Below, one piece after another: positions 1-5,450 of a stretch of 5,450 nt of DNA; position 1 is the stretch's first letter; each line of letters starts with the position of its first letter. A program made the position numbers and the translations under genes. This DNA comes from Melioribacter sp. (GTDB taxonomy: Bacteria; Bacteroidota; Ignavibacteria; Ignavibacteriales; Melioribacteraceae): contig JAENZU010000273.1 of NCBI GenBank assembly GCA_016841125.1, positions 1 through 5,450 of the forward strand, read 5' to 3'. A model generated the notes under the pieces. It had not been told where the DNA came from. It searched no databases and saw only the letters and a list, made by a program, of their open reading frames with translations.

Positions 1-275
1 AGTTCGTTTGAGTTATCTTCGTAAGGAAGACCATCTGGCATTAAAGCTGCAAAATCATTTGTGAAAACAAACGTATCTTTATAGTCCGGATTCAATTTGC
101 CTCCGGCTCGTTCATTGCCGGGACAAAGATAACAGTTCGGGTCATGAAAAGGCAGAGTTTCCTCGGAACTTTTTTCTACCTGTCCCTGCCACGGCCTTTT
201 TGTTCGATGAGGAGAAACTAAAATCCACTCCCCCGTTAAAGGATTATATCTTCTATGTGTATTTTCTAATTTCAT
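1..275 (-). CDS. galT: Galactose-1-phosphate uridylyltransferase, N-terminal part (cut by window edge)
   Basis: GalT transfers UMP between UDP-glucose and galactose-1-phosphate in the cytoplasmic Leloir pathway. Ninety-one codons plus two bases are visible, read by hand from the ATG at 275-273; the rest, including the catalytic HPHGQ-type motif, lies beyond the left edge. The family signatures are very clear: HRRYNPLTGEWILVSPHR at residues 7-24, then KRPWQG at 26-31. The zinc-binding CYLC pair (C48 and C51) corresponds to Cys52/Cys55 of the E. coli enzyme. NPDY at 62-65 and VFTNDFAALMPD at 70-81 follow. The visible part runs nearly parallel to E. coli GalT without large gaps. It follows the secreted-protein gene after 37 to 38 bases and is probably co-transcribed. 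No Shine-Dalgarno sequence precedes the ATG; a five-codon mini-ORF ends one base before it. The identification rests on recalled family sequences but is strong. Confidence 0.95.
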   Translation of the reverse strand, partial: MKLENTHRRYNPLTGEWILVSPHRTKRPWQGQVEKSSEETLPFHDPNCYLCPGNERAGGKLNPDYKDTFVFTNDFAALMPDGLPYEDNSNE

Positions 276-313
276 TTTAATATTCTATTTTCATGATGTT
301 CCAATAAAAAAAA
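276..313 (-). promoter_or_regulatory. Gap before galT with a five-codon leader mini-ORF
   Basis: This 38-base gap holds an 8-T tract directly after the upstream stop codon. It then has GGAA, four bases, and an ATG at 294-292 opening the mini-ORF M-K-I-E-Y-stop. The mini-ORF TAA (279-277) sits one base before the galT ATG. GalT itself has no ribosome-binding site, so ribosomes ending the mini-ORF could reinitiate on it. This is inference from spacing only; a 5-codon ORF in AT-rich DNA may be chance. Confidence 0.2.
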
Positions 314-1423
314 TTATTTGAACAGTCCAATATTTTTCGAAATAGCATCATCCCAATCACCAACGAAATGCCACCAATTTGTTAATTCCGCATCACTATA
401 CGGCAGGTGGTTTTCATACCCGGGAATACTTTGAAACCAATAGATATAAAATTGCGATTCAGTTTTTTGATTAAATTTCACATCTCCGAAAGGCCAATCG
501 TAGTTAAGATTTTTCCATGTTTCTACGCTTACTATTTTTTTCTCTCCCCTTCCGTCGGGGTACCAATCTTCAACATCGCTTTCAATTTTTGCCGGATTTA
601 AATAATTATAATGCTTTGTCGTGTTCGGCGGCATGTGGGTCCATCCGCATCTTCCGGTAATAAAATCCTCCCCCTCTTTACCGACAAATAAATCCCAAAA
701 TAATTTTGTGTCGCCTGTCTGCTTTTCATTTAAGTAAGTAAACATCGCCTCAATTTGATGCCCATGATTATGAACAGCTTCTGCCTGAGAGCGGTTGTAA
801 TTGTAATTATAAACTGTATATGACTTTTTATAAACGGGCAGATCTTCTTCAATCTGTTCACTATTTGAAATATCTCCGCTAAGCGGACTGGACATATTGG
901 ATTCTGCAGGTTCAATCTCGCCGTGATGATAACCCCAAATCCATATTTCTTTTACGCCTAAATCTTCAACATAATGCCGTGCGTCAAATCTTTCGAGCAC
1001 TTTGTTGTAATCTGGTCGGTACCAGTCTTTATTCCAGGGTACTTCGAACCCGCGCGGAAATTTTTCATATACGGAAATTATCTTAATAATTTTATACCCC
1101 AGCGAAGGTATGGCATCCGGATTTTTATATCCTCTGAACTTGCTGCCTTCTTCTAATGAAAACTTAACCCTTGCATTCATACTGTCAATTTTAGTTTTCA
1201 TTTCCGATATTTTCATATCAGTACCGCATTCTTCTTTATCCATCACTACACCGTCAGTGGTAGGATAATAATTTATAACCAATACCGGCACTTCGAACAA
1301 AGCATTGGATGCCGGTGAAGCAAGAAACTCGCTAATGTCTTCAGTTTCGGGAAGTTTAGACTGACCGAAGATCATGGAAGCCAACAGGAGAAATAAAATA
1401 ATATTTTTTTTTATGATCATCAT
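314..1423 (-). CDS. Secreted protein of unknown family with His/Trp/Tyr-rich blocks
   Basis: I do not recognise this 369-residue protein. Residues 1-20 look like a Sec signal peptide: MMIIKK, then a hydrophobic stretch IILFLLLASMIF, with a plausible cut at G20-Q21. There is no lipobox cysteine and no obvious C-terminal sorting domain, so it is probably periplasmic or released. The mature part has no transmembrane segment or repeats. Dense blocks resemble a conserved enzyme or binding fold: EVPVLVINYYPT (44-55), KEIWIWGYHHGEIEPAESN (158-176), YTVYNYNYNRSQAEAVHNHGHQIEAM (202-227, shown here only for its HxHxHxxE core at 218-225), GRCGWTHMPPNTT (257-269), ESDVEDWYPDGRG (281-293) and FYIYWFQSIPG near 325-335, then TNWWHFVGDWDDAI (348-361). 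Two cysteines (C66, C259) could pair. Clustered His166, His167, His218, His220, His222 and His263 hint at metal binding, which is inference. The start ATG is doubled (1423 and 1420), with AAAAGG five bases upstream, inside the end of the permease gene. It fills the slot where a sugar-binding protein might be expected, but it does not look like one. Confidence 0.85.
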   Translation of the reverse strand: MMIIKKNIILFLLLASMIFGQSKLPETEDISEFLASPASNALFEVPVLVINYYPTTDGVVMDKEECGTDMKISEMKTKIDSMNARVKFSLEEGSKFRGYKNPDAIPSLGYKIIKIISVYEKFPRGFEVPWNKDWYRPDYNKVLERFDARHYVEDLGVKEIWIWGYHHGEIEPAESNMSSPLSGDISNSEQIEEDLPVYKKSYTVYNYNYNRSQAEAVHNHGHQIEAMFTYLNEKQTGDTKLFWDLFVGKEGEDFITGRCGWTHMPPNTTKHYNYLNPAKIESDVEDWYPDGRGEKKIVSVETWKNLNYDWPFGDVKFNQKTESQFYIYWFQSIPGYENHLPYSDAELTNWWHFVGDWDDAISKNIGLFK

Positions 1424-1434
1424 ATCTACCTTTT
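1424..1434 (-). promoter_or_regulatory. Ribosome-binding site of the secreted-protein gene inside the permease end
   Basis: AAAAGG (1434-1429) spans the last permease codons and lies five bases before the ATG at 1423. It supports that start, or the second ATG at 1420, and shows that the secreted protein is translated from the same message as the transporter. Confidence 0.6.
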
Positions 1435-2409
1435 CAAAAATGAAAATTCTTTACCTTGAATAAAAACAGCCAGAACAATTATGCCCCCTTTCAGCATTAA
1501 CTGAAAGTCTTTTTGAATACCGTGAAGACCGAGAATGTTGGATAATAATCCGATAATTAAAACACCCGCAAATGTTCCGGCAATGGTTCCTTTACCCCCC
1601 ATCAAACTTGTCCCTCCGATAACCACCGCAGCAATTGCATCGAGCTCGAATCCCACACCATCATTAGGATTGCCCTGCTGCAATTGTGCCGCATGAATAA
1701 TGCCGGCTAATGCTGATAAGAATCCCGCAATCACAAATGTGAAAACTTTAACCCATTTAACTCTCACTCCTGCTAATCTAGCCGCGGTTTCATTACTACC
1801 GACCGCGTAAATATATCTTCCAAAGGTTGTTCGCGAAATTAATACAGCAAAAACCAAAGTTGTAAATACAAATATGTAAATAGGAAAGGGAATCCCAAGC
1901 ACCTGCTCGGTAAATATCTTGAAGCTGTCCGGAGCAGAATTAATTCCAAATCCGATATTGCGTGAATTGCTGTTCGATATAAAAAGAGCGAACCCTCTCG
2001 CGGCGGTCATCATCGCAAGTGTTGCGATAAACGACTGCATTTTACCCCATGCAGAAATAACACCGGATAAAAAACCAGACACACCTCCCGCCAGCAGAGC
2101 AAGCAGTATGGTTATAATTAATCCCAATCGCCAATCCATTAAACCGAAAGCAGTAATTGTAGCTGCAAGCGCAAGTATCGATCCAACTGAAAGATCAATT
2201 CCGGCGGCAATTATTACAACTGTCATCCCTATCGAGATTATTCCAATTTCAGAAATCTGCCGAAGTATATTCGTGAGATTTTCAATCTTTAAAAAGATAT
2301 TTGTACCGCTCGAAGTATTCGGCGATAACAAAATACATGCAAAAAAAATTAGAACAACACCGAAAAAGGGTTTGACAATATCCGAGTATTTATGGTATAA
2401 ATTTATCAC
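1426..2409 (-). CDS. Sugar ABC transporter permease, RbsC/MglC type
   Basis: This is the membrane subunit of a CUT2-class monosaccharide importer (ribose, galactose, xylose or fucose type). It forms a homodimer in the inner membrane with the ATPase encoded just upstream. Its 327 residues match the family length (E. coli RbsC is about 321). Landmarks are GMTVVIIAAGIDLSVGSILA (61-80), QSFIATLAMM (125-134), FGRYIYAVGSNETAARLAGV (196-215), and the cytoplasmic coupling region ELDAIAAVVIGGTSLMGGKG (255-274). Hydrophobic membrane segments are spread over the whole length. The start is a GTG at 2409-2407 overlapping the ATPase TGA (GTGA), with AGAGG four bases upstream; this arrangement implies translational coupling. 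The stop is TAG at 1428-1426, two bases before the next gene. The exact sugar cannot be read from the sequence, so no gene symbol is given. Confidence 0.95.
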   Translation of the reverse strand: MINLYHKYSDIVKPFFGVVLIFFACILLSPNTSSGTNIFLKIENLTNILRQISEIGIISIGMTVVIIAAGIDLSVGSILALAATITAFGLMDWRLGLIITILLALLAGGVSGFLSGVISAWGKMQSFIATLAMMTAARGFALFISNSNSRNIGFGINSAPDSFKIFTEQVLGIPFPIYIFVFTTLVFAVLISRTTFGRYIYAVGSNETAARLAGVRVKWVKVFTFVIAGFLSALAGIIHAAQLQQGNPNDGVGFELDAIAAVVIGGTSLMGGKGTIAGTFAGVLIIGLLSNILGLHGIQKDFQLMLKGGIIVLAVFIQGKEFSFLKR

Positions 2410-2420
2410 GATACCTCTTT
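2406..2420 (-). promoter_or_regulatory. Coupled stop/start (GTGA) with Shine-Dalgarno for the permease
   Basis: The ATPase ends in TGA (2408-2406) while the permease begins at GTG (2409-2407), a four-base GTGA overlap. The last ATPase codons contain AAAGAGGT (2420-2413), with AGAGG four bases from the GTG. The site supports the GTG start and suggests that the two subunits are made in a fixed ratio. Confidence 0.7.
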
Positions 2421-3902
2421 GAACGAATGACGAAGAATCTCTTCAGAGGTTGTCTCAGCTGTTGAAAAAACACCAGTTTGCCTTCCTTGAGATAATACAG
2501 TGACTCTTCCGCAATTATCCAAAAGTTCATTTACATCGGAAGAACTGATTATAATTGAAATTCCGTTTTGAGATATTTTTCTAAGTTGATAATAAATTTC
2601 TTCTTTTGCCCCGACATCGATACCCCTAGTCGGCTCACCGAGGAGCAATAATTTCGGATTAATTAATAAAGCTCTTCCCAACAATACTTTTTGCTGATTT
2701 CCACCGCTCAACGTGCTTGCCTCTTGAAAGAGAGAGCTAAAGTGAATATTCAGCTTTTCATTCATTTTAAGAACAGCGCTGCTTTCAGATTTATTATCAA
2801 TAATGGTATTTGTTGAAAATTCCTTAAGAGCGCTTATTGATGAATTGTGAAGGATACTTTGATCCGGCAATATTCCCTCATCCTTTCTGCTGCTAGATAG
2901 ATAAAAAACTTTATTCTTTACCGATCTGCTTGCCGAACTAGGATTATATTTATTCCCGAATAGATAAAGATCGCCTTCCCATCTATCTACGGAGTCGCCG
3001 AAAATAAATTTCAAAAGTTCGAATTTGCCGGACCCCATCAATCCGGATAGTCCAAATATTTCACCCGGTTTAATCTCGAATGATATTGAATGCAATATTG
3101 CTTTATTCTGTTTATAGACGGTCACTTTATCTAATTTGAGAATATTTTCATTAGAATAAATTGGTTCTCTTTTTCTAACCGGGGAAATCGCTTTGCCAAT
3201 CATATCATTTATCAAAACTTCGCGTTCCGCATTCTGAACTATATATTCTGAAATAAAACATCCGTCACGCAGAACTACTACATCATCAGCAGCTTCAAAA
3301 ACTTCCTGCAGTCTGTGAGTAATAAAAAAAATAATAATACCTTTTTCTTTTAGCCGATTCATCTTATCGAATAAAATTTTTATTTCGCTGGAAGAAAGAG
3401 CAGAAGTTGGTTCATCGAGAATAATTATTTTCGATTCAACTGCAAGGGCTCTTGCAATTTCTAAAACCTGCTGCCAACCTACACCTAATTTTCCTGCTTT
3501 GGTATCTGGGCTAAAAGGAAAATCGAACTCAGCAAGAATATTGGAAGCTTCGCCATTCAATTTTTTATAGTCTATTAATCCTAATTTAGTTAAGGGTTCG
3601 CGACCTAAAAATAAATTTTCTCCTACCGTTAAATCTGGAATAATATTCAACTCTTGATGAACAATTGAAACACCTGCGTTTACCGCATCTCTCACTGAGT
3701 TAAATCTAAGTGTTCTGCCATCCAACTCTATTGCTCCTGAGTGATCAAGAACCGACCCCGACAATATTTTCATCAGCGTTGATTTCCCGGCTCCATTAGC
3801 GCCGATGAGCGCGGTAATTCTGCCTTCGCGTACCTCGAAATTTATGTTATGAAGCACTTCAATTCGTCCGTAGGATTTCGATATGTTTACAAATTTCAGC
3901 AT
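2406..3902 (-). CDS. Sugar ABC transporter ATP-binding protein, RbsA/MglA type (two fused ATPase domains)
   Basis: This is the energy-supplying subunit of the same CUT2 importer, 498 residues as usual for the family (about 500), with two tandem nucleotide-binding domains. Domain 1 has Walker A GANGAGKST (34-42), Q-loop Q83, a degenerate signature LGVGWQQ (139-145), Walker B IIILDEP (159-165) and the H-loop histidine H196. Domain 2 has a degenerate Walker A GLMGSGKFE (287-295), an intact signature LSGGNQQK (398-405) and Walker B LLLLGEPTRGIDVG (418-431). The usual Walker B Asp is Gly422 here (codon GGT at 2639-2637). Asymmetry between the sites is normal in this family; the Asp-to-Gly change goes further than usual. 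The ATG at 3902 is the first possible start, because an in-frame TAG lies two codons upstream. It has no clear Shine-Dalgarno sequence. It follows the isomerase after 38 bases and overlaps the permease by four. The transported sugar is unknown; linkage to a FucI-like gene and galT favours fucose, galactose or a related sugar. Confidence 0.96.
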   Translation of the reverse strand: MLKFVNISKSYGRIEVLHNINFEVREGRITALIGANGAGKSTLMKILSGSVLDHSGAIELDGRTLRFNSVRDAVNAGVSIVHQELNIIPDLTVGENLFLGREPLTKLGLIDYKKLNGEASNILAEFDFPFSPDTKAGKLGVGWQQVLEIARALAVESKIIILDEPTSALSSSEIKILFDKMNRLKEKGIIIFFITHRLQEVFEAADDVVVLRDGCFISEYIVQNAEREVLINDMIGKAISPVRKREPIYSNENILKLDKVTVYKQNKAILHSISFEIKPGEIFGLSGLMGSGKFELLKFIFGDSVDRWEGDLYLFGNKYNPSSASRSVKNKVFYLSSSRKDEGILPDQSILHNSSISALKEFSTNTIIDNKSESSAVLKMNEKLNIHFSSLFQEASTLSGGNQQKVLLGRALLINPKLLLLGEPTRGIDVGAKEEIYYQLRKISQNGISIIISSSDVNELLDNCGRVTVLSQGRQTGVFSTAETTSEEILRHSFKEVS

Positions 3903-3940
3903 TTGCTATGGAATATAGCCCCGTTGATTACTGGAGCAAT
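3903..3940 (-). promoter_or_regulatory. Isomerase-ATPase gap with small inverted repeat before the ATPase start
   Basis: The 38 bases between the isomerase stop and the ATPase ATG contain no Shine-Dalgarno match. A perfect five-base inverted repeat, GCTAT / ATAGC with a five-base loop (3919-3905), ends two bases before the ATG. It could fold over the initiation region or be chance; no promoter is evident in the gap. Confidence 0.25.
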
Positions 3941-4705
3941 TTACATTTTACCAGCTCGTTTAATTTTGGAATTATCTTCACCGCCATTCAACAAGTACAA
4001 TAGCGGAATAGGTCTGTCAACTCCTTCTCTGCCCGTCTCCATTTGCTCCCACGGAGTTACGGATAAAACATTTGATAAATCCATCCAGTACTGGAGTCTG
4101 TTCGTTTTCAATCCCCATGTCATATGAAGATGATTTGCGGGAGCGTAATGTTTGTATTCATGCATCGATGCGTGCTTAGGCGTAATAAATGTATGCGGCC
4201 ATGTGGGTGTGGAGGTATTGCAGACAGCTTCGCTGAATTTCTTCGGCATTTCAACTGTTTCCGCTTCATCCCAGATTAAAGAAAACATATTTGTTAATGA
4301 ACTATAAGCAAGTCTGCCGGCAGTCCCCTCGATACCGCCGGGTGATACAAAAGTAACAGAATTTCCCCCGCCTGGGAAGTAATGTTTATCGGCAATCGGG
4401 AAAGATATCTGCTTCATAATTTCCGAAGGATTTGTATTAGGAAGTGCTGCCCAGTTAAATGATGCTGAACCGGAGTTGTCCCCGTCTACAAATCCTTTTT
4501 TCACCCAAACGTCATCGGGGAGAGATATGTTTAAATCCGCGGCAAGTCTTTCAACTTCCCACGGTTCCCACACTTTTCGGAAGTCCATGAACAATGGGGG
4601 ATTACCTCCCGAAAGATAAGTCATAAAGAGCATAGTCAACAATCCTTGAACATCGGCTTCGGTTGCATACGGAACAACAGCCTTTTTCCCGGTGTGATCA
4701 AAAGT
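3941..4705 (-). CDS. C-terminal catalytic fragment of the FucI-like isomerase
   Basis: These 254 residues continue in the same frame directly after the stop: TFDHTGKKAVVPYATEADVQ, then the segment with FMDFRKVWEPWEVERL, the DNSGSASFNW block (resembling INSGSAALD in E. coli), the glycine-rich HYFPGGGNSVTF block, TPTWPHTFITPKH and YAPANHLHMTWG. The first in-frame start-type codons after the stop are the TTG pair at 4642 and 4639 and the ATG at 4633. All lie past the metal-ligand Glu codon (4660-4658), so any independently initiated product would lack that residue. The tail (WEQMETGREG to the end) differs from E. coli FucI. The stop is TAA at 3943-3941. Confidence 0.75.
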   Translation of the reverse strand, partial: TFDHTGKKAVVPYATEADVQGLLTMLFMTYLSGGNPPLFMDFRKVWEPWEVERLAADLNISLPDDVWVKKGFVDGDNSGSASFNWAALPNTNPSEIMKQISFPIADKHYFPGGGNSVTFVSPGGIEGTAGRLAYSSLTNMFSLIWDEAETVEMPKKFSEAVCNTSTPTWPHTFITPKHASMHEYKHYAPANHLHMTWGLKTNRLQYWMDLSNVLSVTPWEQMETGREGVDRPIPLLYLLNGGEDNSKIKRAGKM

Positions 4706-4708
4706 TTA
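4706..4708 (-). other. In-frame TAA nonsense codon within the isomerase
   Basis: The codons read ATG-GAA-TCA-TTA-TTC-AAC-TAA-ACT-TTT-GAT. From a recalled E. coli FucI sequence (LNSSFDW), the stop replaces a Ser in N-S-[S/T]-F-D. A Ser TCA codon becomes TAA by one C-to-A change. TAA also ends the isomerase itself and the secreted-protein gene, so UAA is a true stop in this genome. Confidence 0.85.
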
Positions 4709-5450
4709 GTTGAATAATGATTCCATAATAACTGCTACAGGCAATGGTTCGCCTCTCGAATCGCTTCCCCATTCAAGCTGGCTCATGAATCCTCCGCCAA
4801 CAGCGGAGAGGTCCTTCATAACATCCTTTGTAATTAGGTACATCGCCAGACTTTGTTCTAATTTATTTTTCTGCGATTTGGTTTTTAGCTCAACTCTTCC
4901 TTTGGTTTGGGAGTTAAACCATGAACGCAAATCTGAAAACTCCTTGACATTATAAGCTTTCTTTTTCAGCATATCGGCAAGAAGTTTCATATCAAGCCGT
5001 GTAATTTCCAATCCGAAAGTATTGCGTGATTGAATAATATGCGGCAGGGCTGTTTCCATTCCCATTGAATCATGTCCCCAAATTACAACACGCTTACCTT
5101 TTAATGTTTGAAAAGTAACAGCAGCATAACACCAGTCGATAAGCTCTTCCAAAGTTTTCTTTGTCATCTTAGGCTGAAGACCTTTATCGGGCCAGCTTCC
5201 AACATTTATGTGCATCAGTCTGCCGGATTGTGCTACCGCACCAGATACCGCGTGTGTGAATACCACTCCAGGTCTTGGACCACTGTTGCCGCATGTAAAA
5301 TTTAGAGGTGTATCATCGGGAAAATGAGAAAGGAGAGATAGTAGAGTTAGTTGAGGAAATGCCCAAGTATCCGGGACTCCAACTAAAACATTTACTCCGT
5401 TTTCTTTAAATTGGCGTGCAACTATATCAGCTTCTTTTTCAGTATCAACC
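4706..5450 (-). CDS. N-terminal and middle fragment of the FucI-like isomerase
   Basis: These 247 visible residues run off the right edge; the true start is not in the window, and the GTG at 5266 is only an internal Val codon. The fragment covers the two Rossmann-like regions of the family: VLVGVPDTWAFPQ (21-33 of the visible part), the GPRPGVVFTHA loop (57-67), LKGKRVVIWGHDSMGME (116-132, like the E. coli GGVSMGI segment), GLEITRLDM (146-154) and VGGGFMSQLEWG (217-228). It ends at VAVIMESLFN followed by TAA, just before the metal-binding C-terminal part. On its own it would contain none of the three metal ligands. If translated as it stands it is a truncated protein, unlikely to be an active isomerase. 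Confidence 0.75.
   Translation of the reverse strand, partial: VDTEKEADIVARQFKENGVNVLVGVPDTWAFPQLTLLSLLSHFPDDTPLNFTCGNSGPRPGVVFTHAVSGAVAQSGRLMHINVGSWPDKGLQPKMTKKTLEELIDWCYAAVTFQTLKGKRVVIWGHDSMGMETALPHIIQSRNTFGLEITRLDMKLLADMLKKKAYNVKEFSDLRSWFNSQTKGRVELKTKSQKNKLEQSLAMYLITKDVMKDLSAVGGGFMSQLEWGSDSRGEPLPVAVIMESLFN

Larger units (their letters stand above)
3941..5450 (-). pseudogene. fucI: L-fucose isomerase family gene, interrupted by an in-frame stop; 5' end outside window
   Basis: FucI-family enzymes convert L-fucose to L-fuculose, and often D-arabinose to D-ribulose, in the cytoplasm using a divalent metal, usually Mn2+. Reading the minus strand from 5449, one frame stays open to 3944 with a single TAA at 4708-4706: 247 residues before it and 254 after. 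About 75 N-terminal residues are missing, judged by E. coli FucI (591 residues). The alignment is recognisable throughout: GNSGPRPGVVFTHAVSGAVA resembles the E. coli block around NGTERPGAVYLAAALAA, and TWPHTFITP resembles TWPTTWFAP. The metal ligands known in E. coli (Glu337, Asp361, His528) correspond to Glu in YATEAD (codon 4660-4658), Asp in FMDFRKVW (4585-4583) and His in ANHLHM (4132-4130). No frameshift or other damage is seen, so the stop is either recent or a sequencing/assembly error. The exact substrate is unproven, since the family includes uncharacterised isomerases. Confidence 0.85.

Noticed and set aside
276..302. Promoter for galT (TTGGAA, 16 bases, TATTAA)
   Set aside because: The -10-like element abuts the start codon, requiring a leaderless message; such matches are common in AT-rich gaps.
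300..345. Intrinsic terminator after the secreted-protein gene (T8 tract behind its stop)
   Set aside because: The only stem before the T tract is a weak 5-pair TTGGA/TTCAA or an A/T-only pairing with a bulge; without a GC stem, readthrough into galT is more likely.
314..1423. Secreted protein as a periplasmic sugar-binding protein
   Set aside because: Although of similar size and position, it lacks the RbsB-like pattern (an early I-G-V-hydrophobic strand and DPxD-type blocks) and is far richer in Trp, Tyr and His.
1919..2422. 167-codon plus-strand open frame opposite the permease
   Set aside because: Ile/Pro/Ser-biased translation is typical of the antisense of a membrane protein; it lies wholly over a well-identified permease and has no family resemblance.
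3849..4127. Plus-strand open frame across the isomerase-ATPase junction
   Set aside because: It is antisense to two recognised genes, and no motif or ribosome-binding site is seen.
4706..4708. Reassigned UAA codon (alternative genetic code) as explanation for the internal stop
   Set aside because: TAA also ends the isomerase at 3943-3941 and the secreted-protein gene at 316-314, while the ATPase ends in TGA and the permease in TAG. All three codons therefore act as stops here.
5207..5266. GTG at 5266 as the start of a short isomerase-like gene
   Set aside because: The frame stays open and keeps family-like sequence up to the window edge, so this GTG is an internal Val codon.

Overview
The window reads as the inside of one minus-strand operon for sugar uptake and breakdown. 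All five genes point left, the gaps between them run from a 4-base overlap to 38 bases, and no gene looks convincing on the plus strand. The DNA is moderately AT-rich. Protein styles (a secreted protein whose signal peptide ends in FGQ, an L-fucose isomerase with a WEPW-type block, an ABC transporter of the ribose/galactose class) would suit the Bacteroidota/Ignavibacteriota neighbourhood. That placement is an impression, not a measurement.

In the direction of transcription (right to left) the layout is as follows. At 5450-3941 lies an L-fucose isomerase family gene (FucI-like). Its 5' end is outside the window, and it is cut in the middle by a single in-frame TAA at 4708-4706. At 3902-2406 is a complete double-domain sugar ABC ATPase (RbsA/MglA type). 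At 2409-1426 is its complete permease (RbsC type), which starts inside the ATPase stop. At 1423-314 is a secreted protein of 369 residues from a family I do not recognise, rich in His, Trp and Tyr blocks. At 275-1 is the first quarter of galactose-1-phosphate uridylyltransferase (GalT), which runs off the left edge.

Together the genes suggest import of a monosaccharide by a CUT2-type transporter, aldose-to-ketose isomerisation (fucose, D-arabinose or a related sugar) and entry of galactose into the Leloir pathway. That would fit feeding on fucose- and galactose-containing glycans. No sugar-binding lipoprotein or periplasmic protein is visible; the slot after the permease holds the unknown secreted protein instead.

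The two points most worth following are the nonsense codon in the isomerase and the unknown secreted protein. The isomerase frame is undamaged on both sides of the stop, and all three expected metal ligands are still encoded beyond it. I saw no CRISPR array, RNA gene, insertion sequence or clear intrinsic terminator, and no intergenic stretch longer than about 40 bases.
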